Assembly (NCBI RefSeq): GCF_025200715.1
Contig: NZ_CP104143.1
Span: 2,542,001 to 2,606,000 of the forward strand
Origin: Rhizobium sullae
GTDB taxonomy: Bacteria; Pseudomonadota; Alphaproteobacteria; Rhizobiales; Rhizobiaceae
Reading direction: 5' to 3'
DNA length: 64,000 nucleotides
The notes below the pieces were generated by a model. It saw only the letters and a program-made list of their open reading frames with translations. It did not search any database and had not been told where the DNA came from. A program made the translations under genes and the position numbers. This document shows positions 15,795 to 25,276 of the stretch, in pieces (the first letter of the stretch is position 1; the number at the start of each line of letters is the position of its first letter).

Positions 15795-18167
15795 CTACTG
15801 GCTCGTGCTCACGTCGCCAAGCGCCGTCCATTCCTTGATCGCCGTGCTGAAGGCTGCCGTGCCCGTCGGACCCTTCTGCATGGTGATCAGCGCGCGACGG
15901 CCGTTGCGGTAGGTGATCGGAATATCGATCCAGTCTCGCGTCGCAAGCAGGTCGAGGTTCGCCTTGCGGGCATCCGGATAGTCATTCAGTGCGATCATAT
16001 GGAAATCGTCGGTGATCTTGGCTGGCACGGCAATCAGCGGGTCGCCGCGATCCTGCTCCGTGCGCTTCATCGAAATGCGCTGGACGCTGTCAATGCTGCC
16101 GCCTTCGAAATTCGGCGGAAGCGAGAAGACGACCTCGACGAGATGGCTTGCCGGAAGCGACGGGTCGGAGTTGCGCTTGAAGGTCACGAGAGCCGAAAGA
16201 TTGCGCTCCGGCACCGTCACATTGGCCTGCACCGTCGATTCCTGCTTACCGCCCTGGCCAGTTTCATGCTGGACGCTCCAGGCGACGCTCCCCTGGATCG
16301 CAGTCGGCGAACTCTGGCCGATTCGCTCCTCATAGAGGAACATCTTCTCAGCCGCACCGGCAGGCACCTGCTGCTGCGAGGCAGCGGCAGGCCCGTTCGG
16401 TGTCAGCGTCTCGGCGGGCGCGGCACCTGCCTGTGCGGGCGGAGCTGGCGCGGCGGATGCGACATTCTGCTCGGCGACCGATTTGCCTTCGGCTGTCGGC
16501 GTACCGGGTATGGCAGCCGGGCCGCTGTCGACTTCCCTGCCGTCTGCCATGAGGCGCTGGTTAAACTTGTTGCTGACCGAAGAGCCGTCATCGAGTGAGG
16601 CAACCTGCCTATCGTTTTCGTCAGGCTTGGCCGCTTCGGTATTGTTTGTCGAAGGGGCTGCTGGCGTCTGGTTCTGCGTAGCAGCGGGCTCGCTCTCGGC
16701 CGTCTTGGACGGAGCGGCGCTCACCAGATCGTCAACCATCGCGATCAACTGGGCGCGGTTCATCCAGGCGGCGTAGGCCCCGCCACCCAGCACTGCCAGT
16801 ACGGCAATGATGGTAATGATCATGTTGAGACCGAGGCGCCGGCGCTTCGGTTCCATGCGGAAGTTCTTGTTCTGCAGTTTGGCCGCGACGAGCTGGTCAA
16901 TATCAGCGGCCGGTACGGAATCGTCGTCCTCCGCAACGACGCCGCGGCGATCGTAGCCCCGAAGCTCCTTTGCTTCCTGCCACTCCTCGCCCGGCACATC
17001 GGGAGCAGGCACCGCAGGCTTGCCGTGGATCTCGGCGAACAGGTCCGAATCGTCGAAGTGGGCCGCCACTGGGGCCTTCTTGCTGGTGCCTGCCTCGATC
17101 GGCGGCAGATCGTCAAAGGCAGCGGCTTCCCAGGAAAAGCCCTCGTTTGCGGCCGGCATCTTCGCGGGCGGCGGCGGGTTTTGAAGACCTGCAATGGCTT
17201 CCTCGAAGGCGCGCGCGTGGTCATTGGCCGACGCCGCAGGCGGAACGCTTTCTGAGAAATTTCTGACCTCTTCAGTAGCCCATGCAATCTCGGCGTCTTT
17301 CGGGGGCTCGGCTGGGATTTCGGCAGCAGGTTCTGCCCAGACGGGATCGAAATGCGCAACCGTTTCCGCCTGCAGCGGTTCCTCGCGGCTGTGCTCGACG
17401 AACTCTTCCGGCTTCTCGAAGGAGACGAACGGTTCGACAAGGCGATTCGACGGATCGTATTCGCCGGCTGGACGGAGGGGTTCCGGTTCGACAGCCGGTT
17501 CGGGTTCGACGGCAGGCGCTTCTTCGAGATATTCCTCCGGCGGAGCTGCGTATTCCTCGACCGGCACTTCATCGTGATACGATGCAGCCCATTCCTCGGG
17601 AGGGGCTGCTTCCGCTTCCGCCGCAGCAGCAACTTCCTCGACCGGACGGTCCCATTCTTCTTCCGGCGCGGCCTCTTCCGCGGCCGCTATCGGCGCAGGT
17701 TCCTCGTAAGGTGCTTCGTAGGGGGCCGCCTCTTCCTGCGGCTCAGGCTGCGGCTCCTCGTGCCGGTGTTCGGCTGGTGCATCCGCGTCGGCAAGATGGT
17801 CTTCGGCGACTGATTCCTCGGCAATCGATTCCTCAGCAACCGGTTCTTCAGCCGGCTTCGGCACGGCCGCATATTCCGCCGGCAGCTCGGGCGCAGGCTC
17901 TTCATGGACAAGCGCTTCTGCTGCTGCAGCAGTGGCTGCCTCATCGTCCGGCAATGCCTCGGAGTGCTCGGCCTCCACCTCGCGGATAGCGGCATCGAGC
18001 TTATCGAGCTGGCGCTGCAGCATCGCTTCCGGCGGACGCGGCTTCATGTTTTCGAGCTGCCGCTGCACCGCCCCGCGGGCACGCTCGTAAACCTTCGCCC
18101 GCATCTCGGGGGTGTTCTCGGCCAGGCCGTCAACCGCCCGCCGGATAACTGCAATAAAATCAGCCAT
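15795..18167 (-). CDS. Large acidic, single-pass membrane protein of unknown function
   Basis: 790 residues in three parts. Residues 1-60 are helical and charged; about 60-440 are a low-complexity region dominated by Glu, Ala and Pro with repeated EEPA/AEES-type units; one membrane segment follows (about 445-468, MIITIIAVLAVLGGGAYAAW) just after a basic cluster. The external part begins with a Ser/Pro/Ala-rich linker and ends in a folded domain of about 160 residues (from MFLYEERIGQSSP). The cytoplasmic acidic tail and periplasmic domain suggest an envelope scaffold or sensor, but nothing known was recognised. It follows purA on the same strand after a hairpin. Confidence 0.75.
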   Translation of the reverse strand: MADFIAVIRRAVDGLAENTPEMRAKVYERARGAVQRQLENMKPRPPEAMLQRQLDKLDAAIREVEAEHSEALPDDEAATAAAAEALVHEEPAPELPAEYAAVPKPAEEPVAEESIAEESVAEDHLADADAPAEHRHEEPQPEPQEEAAPYEAPYEEPAPIAAAEEAAPEEEWDRPVEEVAAAAEAEAAPPEEWAASYHDEVPVEEYAAPPEEYLEEAPAVEPEPAVEPEPLRPAGEYDPSNRLVEPFVSFEKPEEFVEHSREEPLQAETVAHFDPVWAEPAAEIPAEPPKDAEIAWATEEVRNFSESVPPAASANDHARAFEEAIAGLQNPPPPAKMPAANEGFSWEAAAFDDLPPIEAGTSKKAPVAAHFDDSDLFAEIHGKPAVPAPDVPGEEWQEAKELRGYDRRGVVAEDDDSVPAADIDQLVAAKLQNKNFRMEPKRRRLGLNMIITIIAVLAVLGGGAYAAWMNRAQLIAMVDDLVSAAPSKTAESEPAATQNQTPAAPSTNNTEAAKPDENDRQVASLDDGSSVSNKFNQRLMADGREVDSGPAAIPGTPTAEGKSVAEQNVASAAPAPPAQAGAAPAETLTPNGPAAASQQQVPAGAAEKMFLYEERIGQSSPTAIQGSVAWSVQHETGQGGKQESTVQANVTVPERNLSALVTFKRNSDPSLPASHLVEVVFSLPPNFEGGSIDSVQRISMKRTEQDRGDPLIAVPAKITDDFHMIALNDYPDARKANLDLLATRDWIDIPITYRNGRRALITMQKGPTGTAAFSTAIKEWTALGDVSTSQ

Positions 18168-18185
18168 TAGTTACTTTTCTCGAGA

Positions 18186-18206
18186 GGCCCGGTTCTCGAC
18201 CGGGCC
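18186..18206 (-). terminator. Hairpin between purA and the acidic membrane protein gene
   Basis: Perfect GGCCCGGT (18186-18193) / ACCGGGCC (18199-18206), 5-base loop. It lies 22 bases after the purA stop; there is no long T run, so it may only partly terminate. Confidence 0.5.
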
Positions 18207-18228
18207 AGGTGCCATAATGACCGCGACA

Positions 18229-19527
18229 TTAATCCTCAAACGGATCAGTCACAAGTATGGTGTCATCGCGCTCAGGGCTTGTGGATAGAAGCGCGACCGG
18301 GGCGCCGATCAACTCCTCGACCTGGCGGACATATTTGATCGCCTGCGCAGGCAGATCGGCCCAGCTGCGGGCGCCGACAGTCGATTCCTTCCAGCCTTCC
18401 AGCGTGATATAGACCGGCTCCACCCGGGCCTGCGCCGCCTGGCTTGCCGGCAGATGGTCGATCTGCTCGCCATCGAGCATGTAGCCGATGCAGATCCTCA
18501 GTTCGTCGAGACCGTCAAGCACATCGAGCTTAGTCAGCGCGATGCCGGTGATGCCATTCGTGGCAACCGACTGGCGCACAAGTGCGGCATCGAACCAGCC
18601 GCAGCGGCGCTTGCGGCCCGTCACCGTACCGAATTCATGGCCCTTTTCGCCGAGGAACTGGCCGACCGAGTCGTTGAGTTCGGTCGGGAACGGACCTTCG
18701 CCGACGCGCGTCGTGTAAGCCTTGGTAATGCCGAGGATGTAGCCGAGCGAACCCGGCCCCATGCCGGAGCCCGCTGCGGCTTGCCCCGCGACGGTGTTGG
18801 ACGAGGTCACGAAAGGATAGGTACCGTGGTCGATATCGAGCAGGCTACCCTGCGCGCCTTCGAAGAGGATGCGCGCGCCCTTACGGCGTTCCTTGTCGAG
18901 AAGCAGCCAGACCGTTTCGCGGAACGGAAGCACGCGATCCGCAATCGACGTCAGTTCCGTCATAATAGCCTCGTGGCTCACTTCTTCAACACCCAGGCCG
19001 CGGCGGAGCGCATTGTGATGCGTAAGAATGCGGTCGACCTTGCCCGGCAGCGCTTCCAGATCGGCGAGATCCATCACGCGGATTGCACGGCGGCCAACCT
19101 TGTCTTCATAAGCCGGGCCGATACCACGGCGCGTCGTGCCGATCTTCGTGCCGCTATTGGAGGCGGCATCTTCGCGGTAGGCATCGAGCTCGCGGTGCAG
19201 CGACAGGATGAGCGTCGCGTTGTCGGCGATGCGCAGGTTGTCAGGAGAAATCTTGACGCCCTGCTTTTCCAGCTTTTCGATCTCGGCGATCAAGGCATGC
19301 GGATCGACGACGACGCCGTTTCCGATCACCGCCATCTTGCCCGGGCGCACGACGCCGGAAGGCAGCAGCGATAGCTTGTAGCTCGTGCCGTCGATGACGA
19401 GCGTATGGCCGGCATTGTGTCCGCCCTGATAGCGCACAACGATATCCGCACGTTCCGAAAGCCAATCGACAATCTTGCCCTTGCCTTCGTCACCCCATTG
19501 CGAACCGACCACGACTACGTTCGTCAT
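18229..19527 (-). CDS. purA: Adenylosuccinate synthetase
   Basis: 432 residues, normal length. It joins IMP and aspartate using GTP in AMP synthesis. The P-loop is [20 protein letters not shown] with the catalytic Asp and, further on, GGHNAGHT; also visible are the IMP-site stretch [17 protein letters not shown] and [11 protein letters not shown] for guanine binding. The start [12 protein letters not shown] is at the expected place. Confidence 0.97.
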   Translation of the reverse strand: MTNVVVVGSQWGDEGKGKIVDWLSERADIVVRYQGGHNAGHTLVIDGTSYKLSLLPSGVVRPGKMAVIGNGVVVDPHALIAEIEKLEKQGVKISPDNLRIADNATLILSLHRELDAYREDAASNSGTKIGTTRRGIGPAYEDKVGRRAIRVMDLADLEALPGKVDRILTHHNALRRGLGVEEVSHEAIMTELTSIADRVLPFRETVWLLLDKERRKGARILFEGAQGSLLDIDHGTYPFVTSSNTVAGQAAAGSGMGPGSLGYILGITKAYTTRVGEGPFPTELNDSVGQFLGEKGHEFGTVTGRKRRCGWFDAALVRQSVATNGITGIALTKLDVLDGLDELRICIGYMLDGEQIDHLPASQAAQARVEPVYITLEGWKESTVGARSWADLPAQAIKYVRQVEELIGAPVALLSTSPERDDTILVTDPFED

Positions 19528-19722
19528 CCAACTCTTCCTGTTACCGGCGGATTATCCGCGCTCTGCTCAAACCCGCGCATCTATAAAGCTTTGTTTTTTG
19601 GAAAGCGACCCTGTTATCAGGGCGAATTGGGCTTTTTACGTGACAAATCAGCCTGCCGCGGGCTATTGCCCATGCATCGGCAGCTATCCGAACTGCTTTT
19701 TCGGAAGACGGAAGAATCATCC

Positions 19723-20640
19723 TTGCATATCACGGCCTATATTTGTCTCGTCATTGCGACGCTGTGCTGGGGCGGAAACACAGTTGCCGGGAAACTCGCG
19801 CTCGGCCATGTCAGCCCCATGACGCTGACTTTCTTGCGTTGGACGCTTGCGACCGCGCTCATCGCGGCAGTGTCGCTTCCACAGCTCAAGAGGGACTGGC
19901 CGATTGTCCGCAATAAGCTGCCTCTGCTCCTTTTCTACGGCATGGTCGGCTATACGCTCTTCAACGCCATGCTTTACTCGGCTGTGAAATACACCACCGC
20001 CATCAACGTCGCGATTGAGCAGGCCGGCATCCCGATGCTCATCTTCCTGCTCAATCTGGTTTTCTTCCGCACCGGCGTTTCGGCGGCACAGGTCGCCGGC
20101 TTCGGCATGACGCTCGTCGGCGTTGCCTTGACCGCCGCGCACGGCGACCTCGCAACGCTGCTCAGGCTCAGCCTCAATCGCGGCGACGCCTTAATGCTGG
20201 TGGCGGTCGCAGCCTATTCGATCTACACGATCTTCCTGCGCTGGAAGCCGCCTGTTGACTGGCGCACGCTCATGGCGTTTCCCGCGCTTGCGGCGGCGCT
20301 GACATCGCTGCCACTGTTGCTTTGGGAGAGTGCGGCGGGCAATGCGCAGCTTCCCGACGGCAAAGGCTGGATCATCACGTTCTACACCGCGATCTTCGCC
20401 TCGCTGGTTGCGCAGATCCTCTATATCAAAGGCGTGGAATGGATCGGCGCCAACCGGGCCGGGCTCTTCATCAATCTCGTCCCGGTTTTCGGCACGCTTC
20501 TATCCGTGCTGCTGCTCGGCGAGACGTTGCAGCTCTTCCATATCGTCTCGCTGGTGCTGACGCTGGGAGGCATTGCAATCGCTGAAAGGGGCCGTCCAAA
20601 GCTTTCGACCTCAACCGTCTCCGCTTCGCCTATGGACTAG
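19723..20640 (+). CDS. EamA/DMT-family transporter
   Basis: About 305 residues with ten hydrophobic segments arranged as two EamA repeats, beginning AYICLVIATLCWGGNTVAGK and including the repeat end VGVALTAAHGD and the final GGIAIAERGRP. These are drug/metabolite transporters of the inner membrane; the substrate is unknown. The TTG at 19723 follows GGAAG...GAAG and gives the usual length; an ATG at 19672 would add 17 residues. It is divergent from purA, and its end overlaps the convergent GNAT gene by 4 bases. Confidence 0.82.
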   Translation: MHITAYICLVIATLCWGGNTVAGKLALGHVSPMTLTFLRWTLATALIAAVSLPQLKRDWPIVRNKLPLLLFYGMVGYTLFNAMLYSAVKYTTAINVAIEQAGIPMLIFLLNLVFFRTGVSAAQVAGFGMTLVGVALTAAHGDLATLLRLSLNRGDALMLVAVAAYSIYTIFLRWKPPVDWRTLMAFPALAAALTSLPLLLWESAAGNAQLPDGKGWIITFYTAIFASLVAQILYIKGVEWIGANRAGLFINLVPVFGTLLSVLLLGETLQLFHIVSLVLTLGGIAIAERGRPKLSTSTVSASPMD

Positions 20641-21482
20641 CCGAGCTCCAGCGTCGTGATGCCATAGACGTTCTTCAGCGGCATATGAGGGGCGGCGCCG
20701 CGATACATGCGCGCCGTCTCGAATACCGGTTCGAGACCGAGGCTTTCGGCCAGCGCGAGCGCTTCCCTGTTGGCGGCGGGGACATCGATGAACACCGGCT
20801 CGCCGCCGGCCTCCGGCAGCAATTCGGCAAGCAGCGCAGCTGCGGTCTCGGCATCGGCGGCAAAAAGCGGCCCGATCTTGTAGCCCTCATAGCAGCGGCG
20901 GATCGTGGCATAGCCGCGGATCTTGCCGCTCTTGCGCACGATCACGGTCTTGCGTCCGCGACGCCTCTTGCACCAGGCGGCAACGAACGCATTGCGCGGT
21001 TCAGTGAAAATCGAGGCGTCGTAACGAAACAGCCCGTCCAGCTTGTCGGAGACTGGGTGCGCCAAGAGCAAGGACTGGGGCAACGTCTTCGGAACGCCGC
21101 CGTACCGCACCGTGGTATAGGCGGGTTCGAAGCCTGCCTTGCGATAATTCTCCTGCTGTGCGGGGACACCGTCGAGACCGATCGTGCGGTCTGCCGCAGA
21201 CGCCACACCGGCCTTCCAGAGCGCCCTGCCGTAGCCTTTGCCGCGGAAATCTGGATGGACGATATAGAGGCCGAGAAACGCCAAGCCTTCGCCGTACTTC
21301 ACCACCGAAATGGAGCCTACCGGGACTTCACCGACAGCACCAACGAAAAAGCCGGACGGGTCGGCCTCCTGGAAAGCGAGCGAATCGTCGAGTCCTGGAT
21401 TCCACCCCTCTTGCCTTGCCCACTCGAGCACAAGCTCTAACTCACCCGGCCGCATCGCGCGAACCGCAAATTCCGAACTCAT
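20637..21482 (-). CDS. GNAT-family N-acetyltransferase with C-terminal second domain
   Basis: 281 residues. The N-terminal GNAT domain has LGLYIVHPDFRGKGYGRALW with the acetyl-CoA-binding R-G-K-G-Y-G. The C-terminal half (from about 150) is a second GNAT-like domain of the YitH type with RCYEGYKIGPLFAADAETA and FIDVPAANREALALAESLG. The start at 21482 (MSSEFAVRAMRPGEL) is preceded by GAAGG; the open frame extends upstream without a site. Substrate unknown. Confidence 0.8.
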   Translation of the reverse strand: MSSEFAVRAMRPGELELVLEWARQEGWNPGLDDSLAFQEADPSGFFVGAVGEVPVGSISVVKYGEGLAFLGLYIVHPDFRGKGYGRALWKAGVASAADRTIGLDGVPAQQENYRKAGFEPAYTTVRYGGVPKTLPQSLLLAHPVSDKLDGLFRYDASIFTEPRNAFVAAWCKRRRGRKTVIVRKSGKIRGYATIRRCYEGYKIGPLFAADAETAAALLAELLPEAGGEPVFIDVPAANREALALAESLGLEPVFETARMYRGAAPHMPLKNVYGITTLELG

Positions 21483-21844
21483 GCAACCTTCCCAAGCAAA
21501 CCCTGCCTCAAGTTTGCAGGGGAGAATATCCAAAAACGCTAAAGCCTGAACCACAGCATCGCTGCTGGGCGCGAAGAAACATGTTCATTGCTGAAACGAT
21601 CTGCATCGATCGTCATAAGGCACGACACGAAAATCTTCGCATCGCAATTATCATGAAGCAACGCCGTTGAAATCTCAAGAGAATTACTTCGTCGAAGCAG
21701 CAAAGCCTCAATGACAGCACCTCTTTGCCGGTACCGCAGATTGGTTCGCGTGGCCGCTTCTGGCCGTCCTAGCGCAAACGGAGTGAATTCTTTACTAATA
21801 TAGCACTCCCGGCGATCAATTTGGTTGCAAGAGAAACCTGAAGC
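21483..21844. other. Intergenic region with no recognised feature
   Basis: 362 bases between the divergent GNAT gene and the next gene. Several short open frames exist on both strands but none has a ribosome-binding site or a recognisable product. It probably holds the two promoters. Confidence 0.35.
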
Positions 21845-22726
21845 ATGCTGTCTACAGTGGCGCATCTGCAACGAGTGAAAGCCTTGGCCACACAACCGTC
21901 CGGCCTCGATATGAAAACGCCGCCGCGGCGCCGCAAGCGCCGTGCAGCACCGTGGCTGATGCTTGCGCTTTCGATCTCGCTCGTTGCCGGCACGGTCCTG
22001 CTATCCAACGACATGCGCCATCTACGCGCCCTGACACCTTTGTTGGGCTACGATCTCAATCCGCAAAAGGTCCAGCAACCGCCGCCGCAGGTGGTAGAGG
22101 TTGCAACGCCTGCTCCACTGCAGTCGATCAAGATCCCGCCGAGGCTGATCGATGTTGCGCAGCCCGAACTCGCCGGAAATTTCCTGCGGACCTGGCGGAT
22201 GTCCGGGCCGGACATGTGTGAAACGTTGCGCAAGGCAGGCATCGAGATGACCACATGGCGTGCCTCCGCCATGGGCAGCAGCGCCTATGAATGCTCTTTT
22301 CAAGAGGTCTACAAGGAAGATGGGGAGCGCCCGCTGAGTTCGGTGTTTCTGATCATTCGCGGAGATCGCAAAGGCGCGATTTCCAACATGCGCGCCAAGA
22401 TCGTCGGGCCGGTGACGGATAGCGCGGGCCGGCTCGATCCGTCTTTCATGCGCGTTTTCGAAACGGTGCTCGCACAACCGCACTGGCCGGATCTTCATGA
22501 TGCCTTGAGCGCGATCCGCGAGCTGAAGGATGTCAGGGCGGAAGGTTTTGGCGCAAGTATATTCTTCTCCCGCGAATTCAGCAGCGAGAACAGCTTCAAC
22601 TTTATCTTGACGATCAAGGCAGCACCCGGTCCGCAGACGCGGACGAGGGCCTATTTTTCGACGGGACGCTGGATGCCCGCGCCGGACAAAGAGGTCTCGG
22701 AAGCACTGCCGCCAATCTTCCGCTAG
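21845..22726 (+). CDS. Membrane-anchored protein of unknown function
   Basis: 293 residues: a short N-terminus, a basic run (RRRKRR, about residues 25-31), one membrane segment (about 33-50, APWLMLALSISLVAGTVLL), a Pro-rich linker and a soluble domain of roughly 200 residues that contains MSGPDMCETLRKAGIEMTTW and two cysteines that could pair. It looks like a type II exported protein of rhizobia with no known function. A start at ATG 21911 just before the basic run is possible. It converges with, and abuts, the esterase gene. Confidence 0.65.
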   Translation: MLSTVAHLQRVKALATQPSGLDMKTPPRRRKRRAAPWLMLALSISLVAGTVLLSNDMRHLRALTPLLGYDLNPQKVQQPPPQVVEVATPAPLQSIKIPPRLIDVAQPELAGNFLRTWRMSGPDMCETLRKAGIEMTTWRASAMGSSAYECSFQEVYKEDGERPLSSVFLIIRGDRKGAISNMRAKIVGPVTDSAGRLDPSFMRVFETVLAQPHWPDLHDALSAIRELKDVRAEGFGASIFFSREFSSENSFNFILTIKAAPGPQTRTRAYFSTGRWMPAPDKEVSEALPPIFR

Positions 22727-23335
22727 CTAGAAATACGGCTCGAAGAAACGCCGCACGGCGTCGATCTCGTTTGGGCGGATGTCATGCCCGCCCTGGTGCC
22801 ACTCTGTCCAGGTCGCCGCCCCCTGCCCGGCGAAATAGACGGCGAGCGCTTGGGTCAGCCCGACCGGAGAGATCGGATCACGTTCGCCCGCCGTGATCAG
22901 CACCTTGCGGCTTTCAAGCTCCGGATTCGGCTTCGGCTGGAACGGGATCAGCGGATGCATGAGCGCCGACGCATCAAACAACCCATTTTCGATGAGCACA
23001 TTCGCCAGGATGTTCGCGCCGTTGGAAAAGCCGATGCCCAGGATGTGCGACGCGCCGTGATCGACCGTCATGTCCTTGACGAAAGCCGCCATCTTCCGCG
23101 TGGCCCTGGCAAGATCGTCCATGTCGTAGACGCCCTCGCCGGTGCGCTTGAAAAAGCGTGCCGCGCCGTGTTCCGAAACGTCGCCGCGGGGAGAGACGAT
23201 CGTCGCATCGGGCAGAAGCCGCCGTCCGAAATCGAAGAACTGGTTTTCGTCGCCTCCGGTGCCGTGCAGCACGAACAGGATAGGTTTTCCCGGTGCACCG
23301 GCGTACAGCCGATGCACATAGCTGTGGTCGTTCAT
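22727..23335 (-). CDS. Alpha/beta hydrolase, phospholipase/carboxylesterase type
   Basis: 202-residue serine hydrolase. FVLHGTGGDENQFFDFG supplies the oxyanion region, GIGFSNGANIL the nucleophile elbow (Ser about 119), TAGERDPISPVG the Asp, and HQGGHDI the His, so the triad is complete. This subfamily (YpfH/Est type) cleaves small esters. It ends the minus-strand pair with the dioxygenase gene, which starts its coding region just upstream (11-base gap). Confidence 0.85.
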   Translation of the reverse strand: MNDHSYVHRLYAGAPGKPILFVLHGTGGDENQFFDFGRRLLPDATIVSPRGDVSEHGAARFFKRTGEGVYDMDDLARATRKMAAFVKDMTVDHGASHILGIGFSNGANILANVLIENGLFDASALMHPLIPFQPKPNPELESRKVLITAGERDPISPVGLTQALAVYFAGQGAATWTEWHQGGHDIRPNEIDAVRRFFEPYF

Positions 23336-23346
23336 CGGTCTGCCCC

Positions 23347-24279
23347 TTATGCTTCGAGCGGCTGCAAGTGCTGCTCGATCAGCTGCCGCAGATGCGCATG
23401 TTGCTGCGGCAGCTTCAGCGCCTCGCCAAGATGAGCCGTGTCTTCATCCCGATCGAAGCCGGGCTCGCTAGTGGCGACCTCGAAGAGAATGCCGCCCGGC
23501 GTGCGGAAATAGATCGCCCAGAAATAGTCGCGGTCGATAACCGGTGTCACCTGGTAACCCGTATCCACGAGTGCCTTGCGGACTTCGAGCTGCTTCTCGC
23601 GGTTTTCGACGGCAAAGGCGACGTGGTGCACGGAGCCGGCACCCGGCAGCGCACGGGAAACATTCGGCATCGTTTCGAGATCGACGAGATGCGCGCCATT
23701 GCCGCCCGGCATCACCAAGCGCTTCACGCCGTCCTTCTCCTCCTGGACTTCATAGCCCATGAATTTCAGGAGTTCGGACGTCGCACCCTCATCGCGAAGG
23801 CGCATGGCAACGGAGTGGAAACCGCGGATGGCGTGATCCTCGCTGATGCCGCCATGCGTCCATGGCTGGCGGCCGTCGTCCCTGACCTCGACAAGCGCGA
23901 AGCCGTCGCCATCGGGACCTGCAAAGTTCAACCGCTTCTGGCCGAAGCTCTCGTCGGCCTTGAGACCGCCGGTGCCGACTTTGGCGAGCCGGTCGCTCCA
24001 GAAGCCGAGCGAACCCTCGGGAACGGAGAAGACGGTCGTGCCGACCTCGCCGGTGCCTGGACGGCCCTGCGCCATCTTGGGAAACGGGAAATAGGTCATG
24101 ATTGAACCCGGCGAACCGGTCTCGTCGCCATAATAGAGATGATAGACGTCAGGCGCATCGAAGTTCACGGTCTTCTTGACGCGGCGCAGGCCGAGCGTGT
24201 TCGTGAAGAACTGATTATTTGTGCCGGCGTCCTCCGCCATCGATGTGACGTGGTGCAGGCCCTTGATCTGGTTGAGCAT
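23347..24279 (-). CDS. Ring-cleaving dioxygenase, glyoxalase/VOC superfamily
   Basis: 310 residues with two tandem VOC domains: the first begins KGLHHVTSMAEDAGTNNQFF and the second about residue 150 with RGFHSVAMRLRDEGATSELL; metal ligands are His in GLHHVT and in GSVHHVAF, with Glu near the end of FEVATSEPGFD. Related proteins (MhqO/CatE-like) open catechol or hydroquinone rings. The start MLNQIKGLHH is chosen by family length. An in-frame ATG at 24375 with AAGGAG three bases upstream would add 32 residues and cannot be ruled out. Confidence 0.82.
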   Translation of the reverse strand: MLNQIKGLHHVTSMAEDAGTNNQFFTNTLGLRRVKKTVNFDAPDVYHLYYGDETGSPGSIMTYFPFPKMAQGRPGTGEVGTTVFSVPEGSLGFWSDRLAKVGTGGLKADESFGQKRLNFAGPDGDGFALVEVRDDGRQPWTHGGISEDHAIRGFHSVAMRLRDEGATSELLKFMGYEVQEEKDGVKRLVMPGGNGAHLVDLETMPNVSRALPGAGSVHHVAFAVENREKQLEVRKALVDTGYQVTPVIDRDYFWAIYFRTPGGILFEVATSEPGFDRDEDTAHLGEALKLPQQHAHLRQLIEQHLQPLEA

Positions 24280-24419
24280 GTCGAGACCCCTTTCTTGCCC
24301 GCGACGGCGAGCCTTTGATGGGTCATAGATGATCTCTTCGAGCGTTTTGGAATAGTGCGGGAGATCAAAACGCATTGTCTCCTTTTGTTGAACGCCGATC
24401 CGGAGGCGTTCAGAAAAAG

Positions 24420-25121
24420 CTAGGTATCCTGCGGATTGGCAGGTAATTCCCAGTCGACGGGCGCACGGCCGTGAGACTGCAGAAAAGCGTTCGCCTTCGA
24501 AAAATGCCTGCATCCGAAAAAGCCGTTATGCGCTGAAAGCGGCGACGGATGCGGCGCTTTCAGGACAAGATGGCGGTAGGTGTCGACAAAAGCGGCCTTT
24601 CGTTGTGCGTAGGAACCCCAGAGCATGAAGACGACGGACTCGCATTCCTCGTTGACCTTGCGGATCACCGCATCGGTGAAGCGCTCCCAGCCCTTGCCCT
24701 GATGCGATGCGGCCTGCGCCTCCTCAACGGTCAGAACGCTGTTCAGCAGCAACACGCCCTGCCGCGCCCAATGCTCCAGGAAGCCGTGCCGCGGCGGCTT
24801 GATGCCGAGATCGGTTTCCATCTCCTTGTAGATATTGACCAGCGAGGGCGGGATGCGCACGCCTGGGCGAACGCTGAAGCAGAGCCCATGCGCCTGCCCG
24901 AGACCGTGATAGGGGTCCTGCCCGAGAATGACGACCTTCACTTCGGCGAGCGGCGTGAGATCGAGCGCACGAAAATACTCCGACCCCTTGGGGAAGATAC
25001 GCTTGCCGCTCCGCTTCTGCACCAGCAGGAAATCCTTGAGCTGCTGCATGTAGGGACTGGAAAATTCAGACGCGAGCGCCGCCTTCCAGCTTTCTTCGAG
25101 CGCGATGGTCTGTTCGCTCAT
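24420..25121 (-). CDS. ung: Uracil-DNA glycosylase
   Basis: 233-residue family-1 UDG that removes uracil from DNA. The water-activating motif is [18 protein letters not shown] (catalytic Asp), with LLLNSVLTV (uracil specificity Asn) and the DNA-intercalation loop [17 protein letters not shown]. The start at 25121 follows GAGG eight bases upstream; the frame reaches further without support. Confidence 0.96.
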   Translation of the reverse strand: MSEQTIALEESWKAALASEFSSPYMQQLKDFLLVQKRSGKRIFPKGSEYFRALDLTPLAEVKVVILGQDPYHGLGQAHGLCFSVRPGVRIPPSLVNIYKEMETDLGIKPPRHGFLEHWARQGVLLLNSVLTVEEAQAASHQGKGWERFTDAVIRKVNEECESVVFMLWGSYAQRKAAFVDTYRHLVLKAPHPSPLSAHNGFFGCRHFSKANAFLQSHGRAPVDWELPANPQDT

Positions 25122-25276
25122 CGATTGTCCTCGTTCCACCGAAGGGTTGATGGATTTGCCTTGAAAAGGGAGGTGTAGAATATTTTAGTCACCTATCGCG
25201 GCCAAAATTTACGAAGTATCGTCAGACTCGTGATAATTCGCGCAGGAAAGCAAGCGTCAGCAAAGGCTTAACACGG

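Noticed and set aside
16820..17632. Long antisense open frames opposite the 790-residue acidic protein gene (several of 70-270 codons)
   Set aside because: They arise from the GC-rich, Glu/Ala/Pro codon pattern of the real gene; their products are Arg/Pro-rich without any family or ribosome-binding site.
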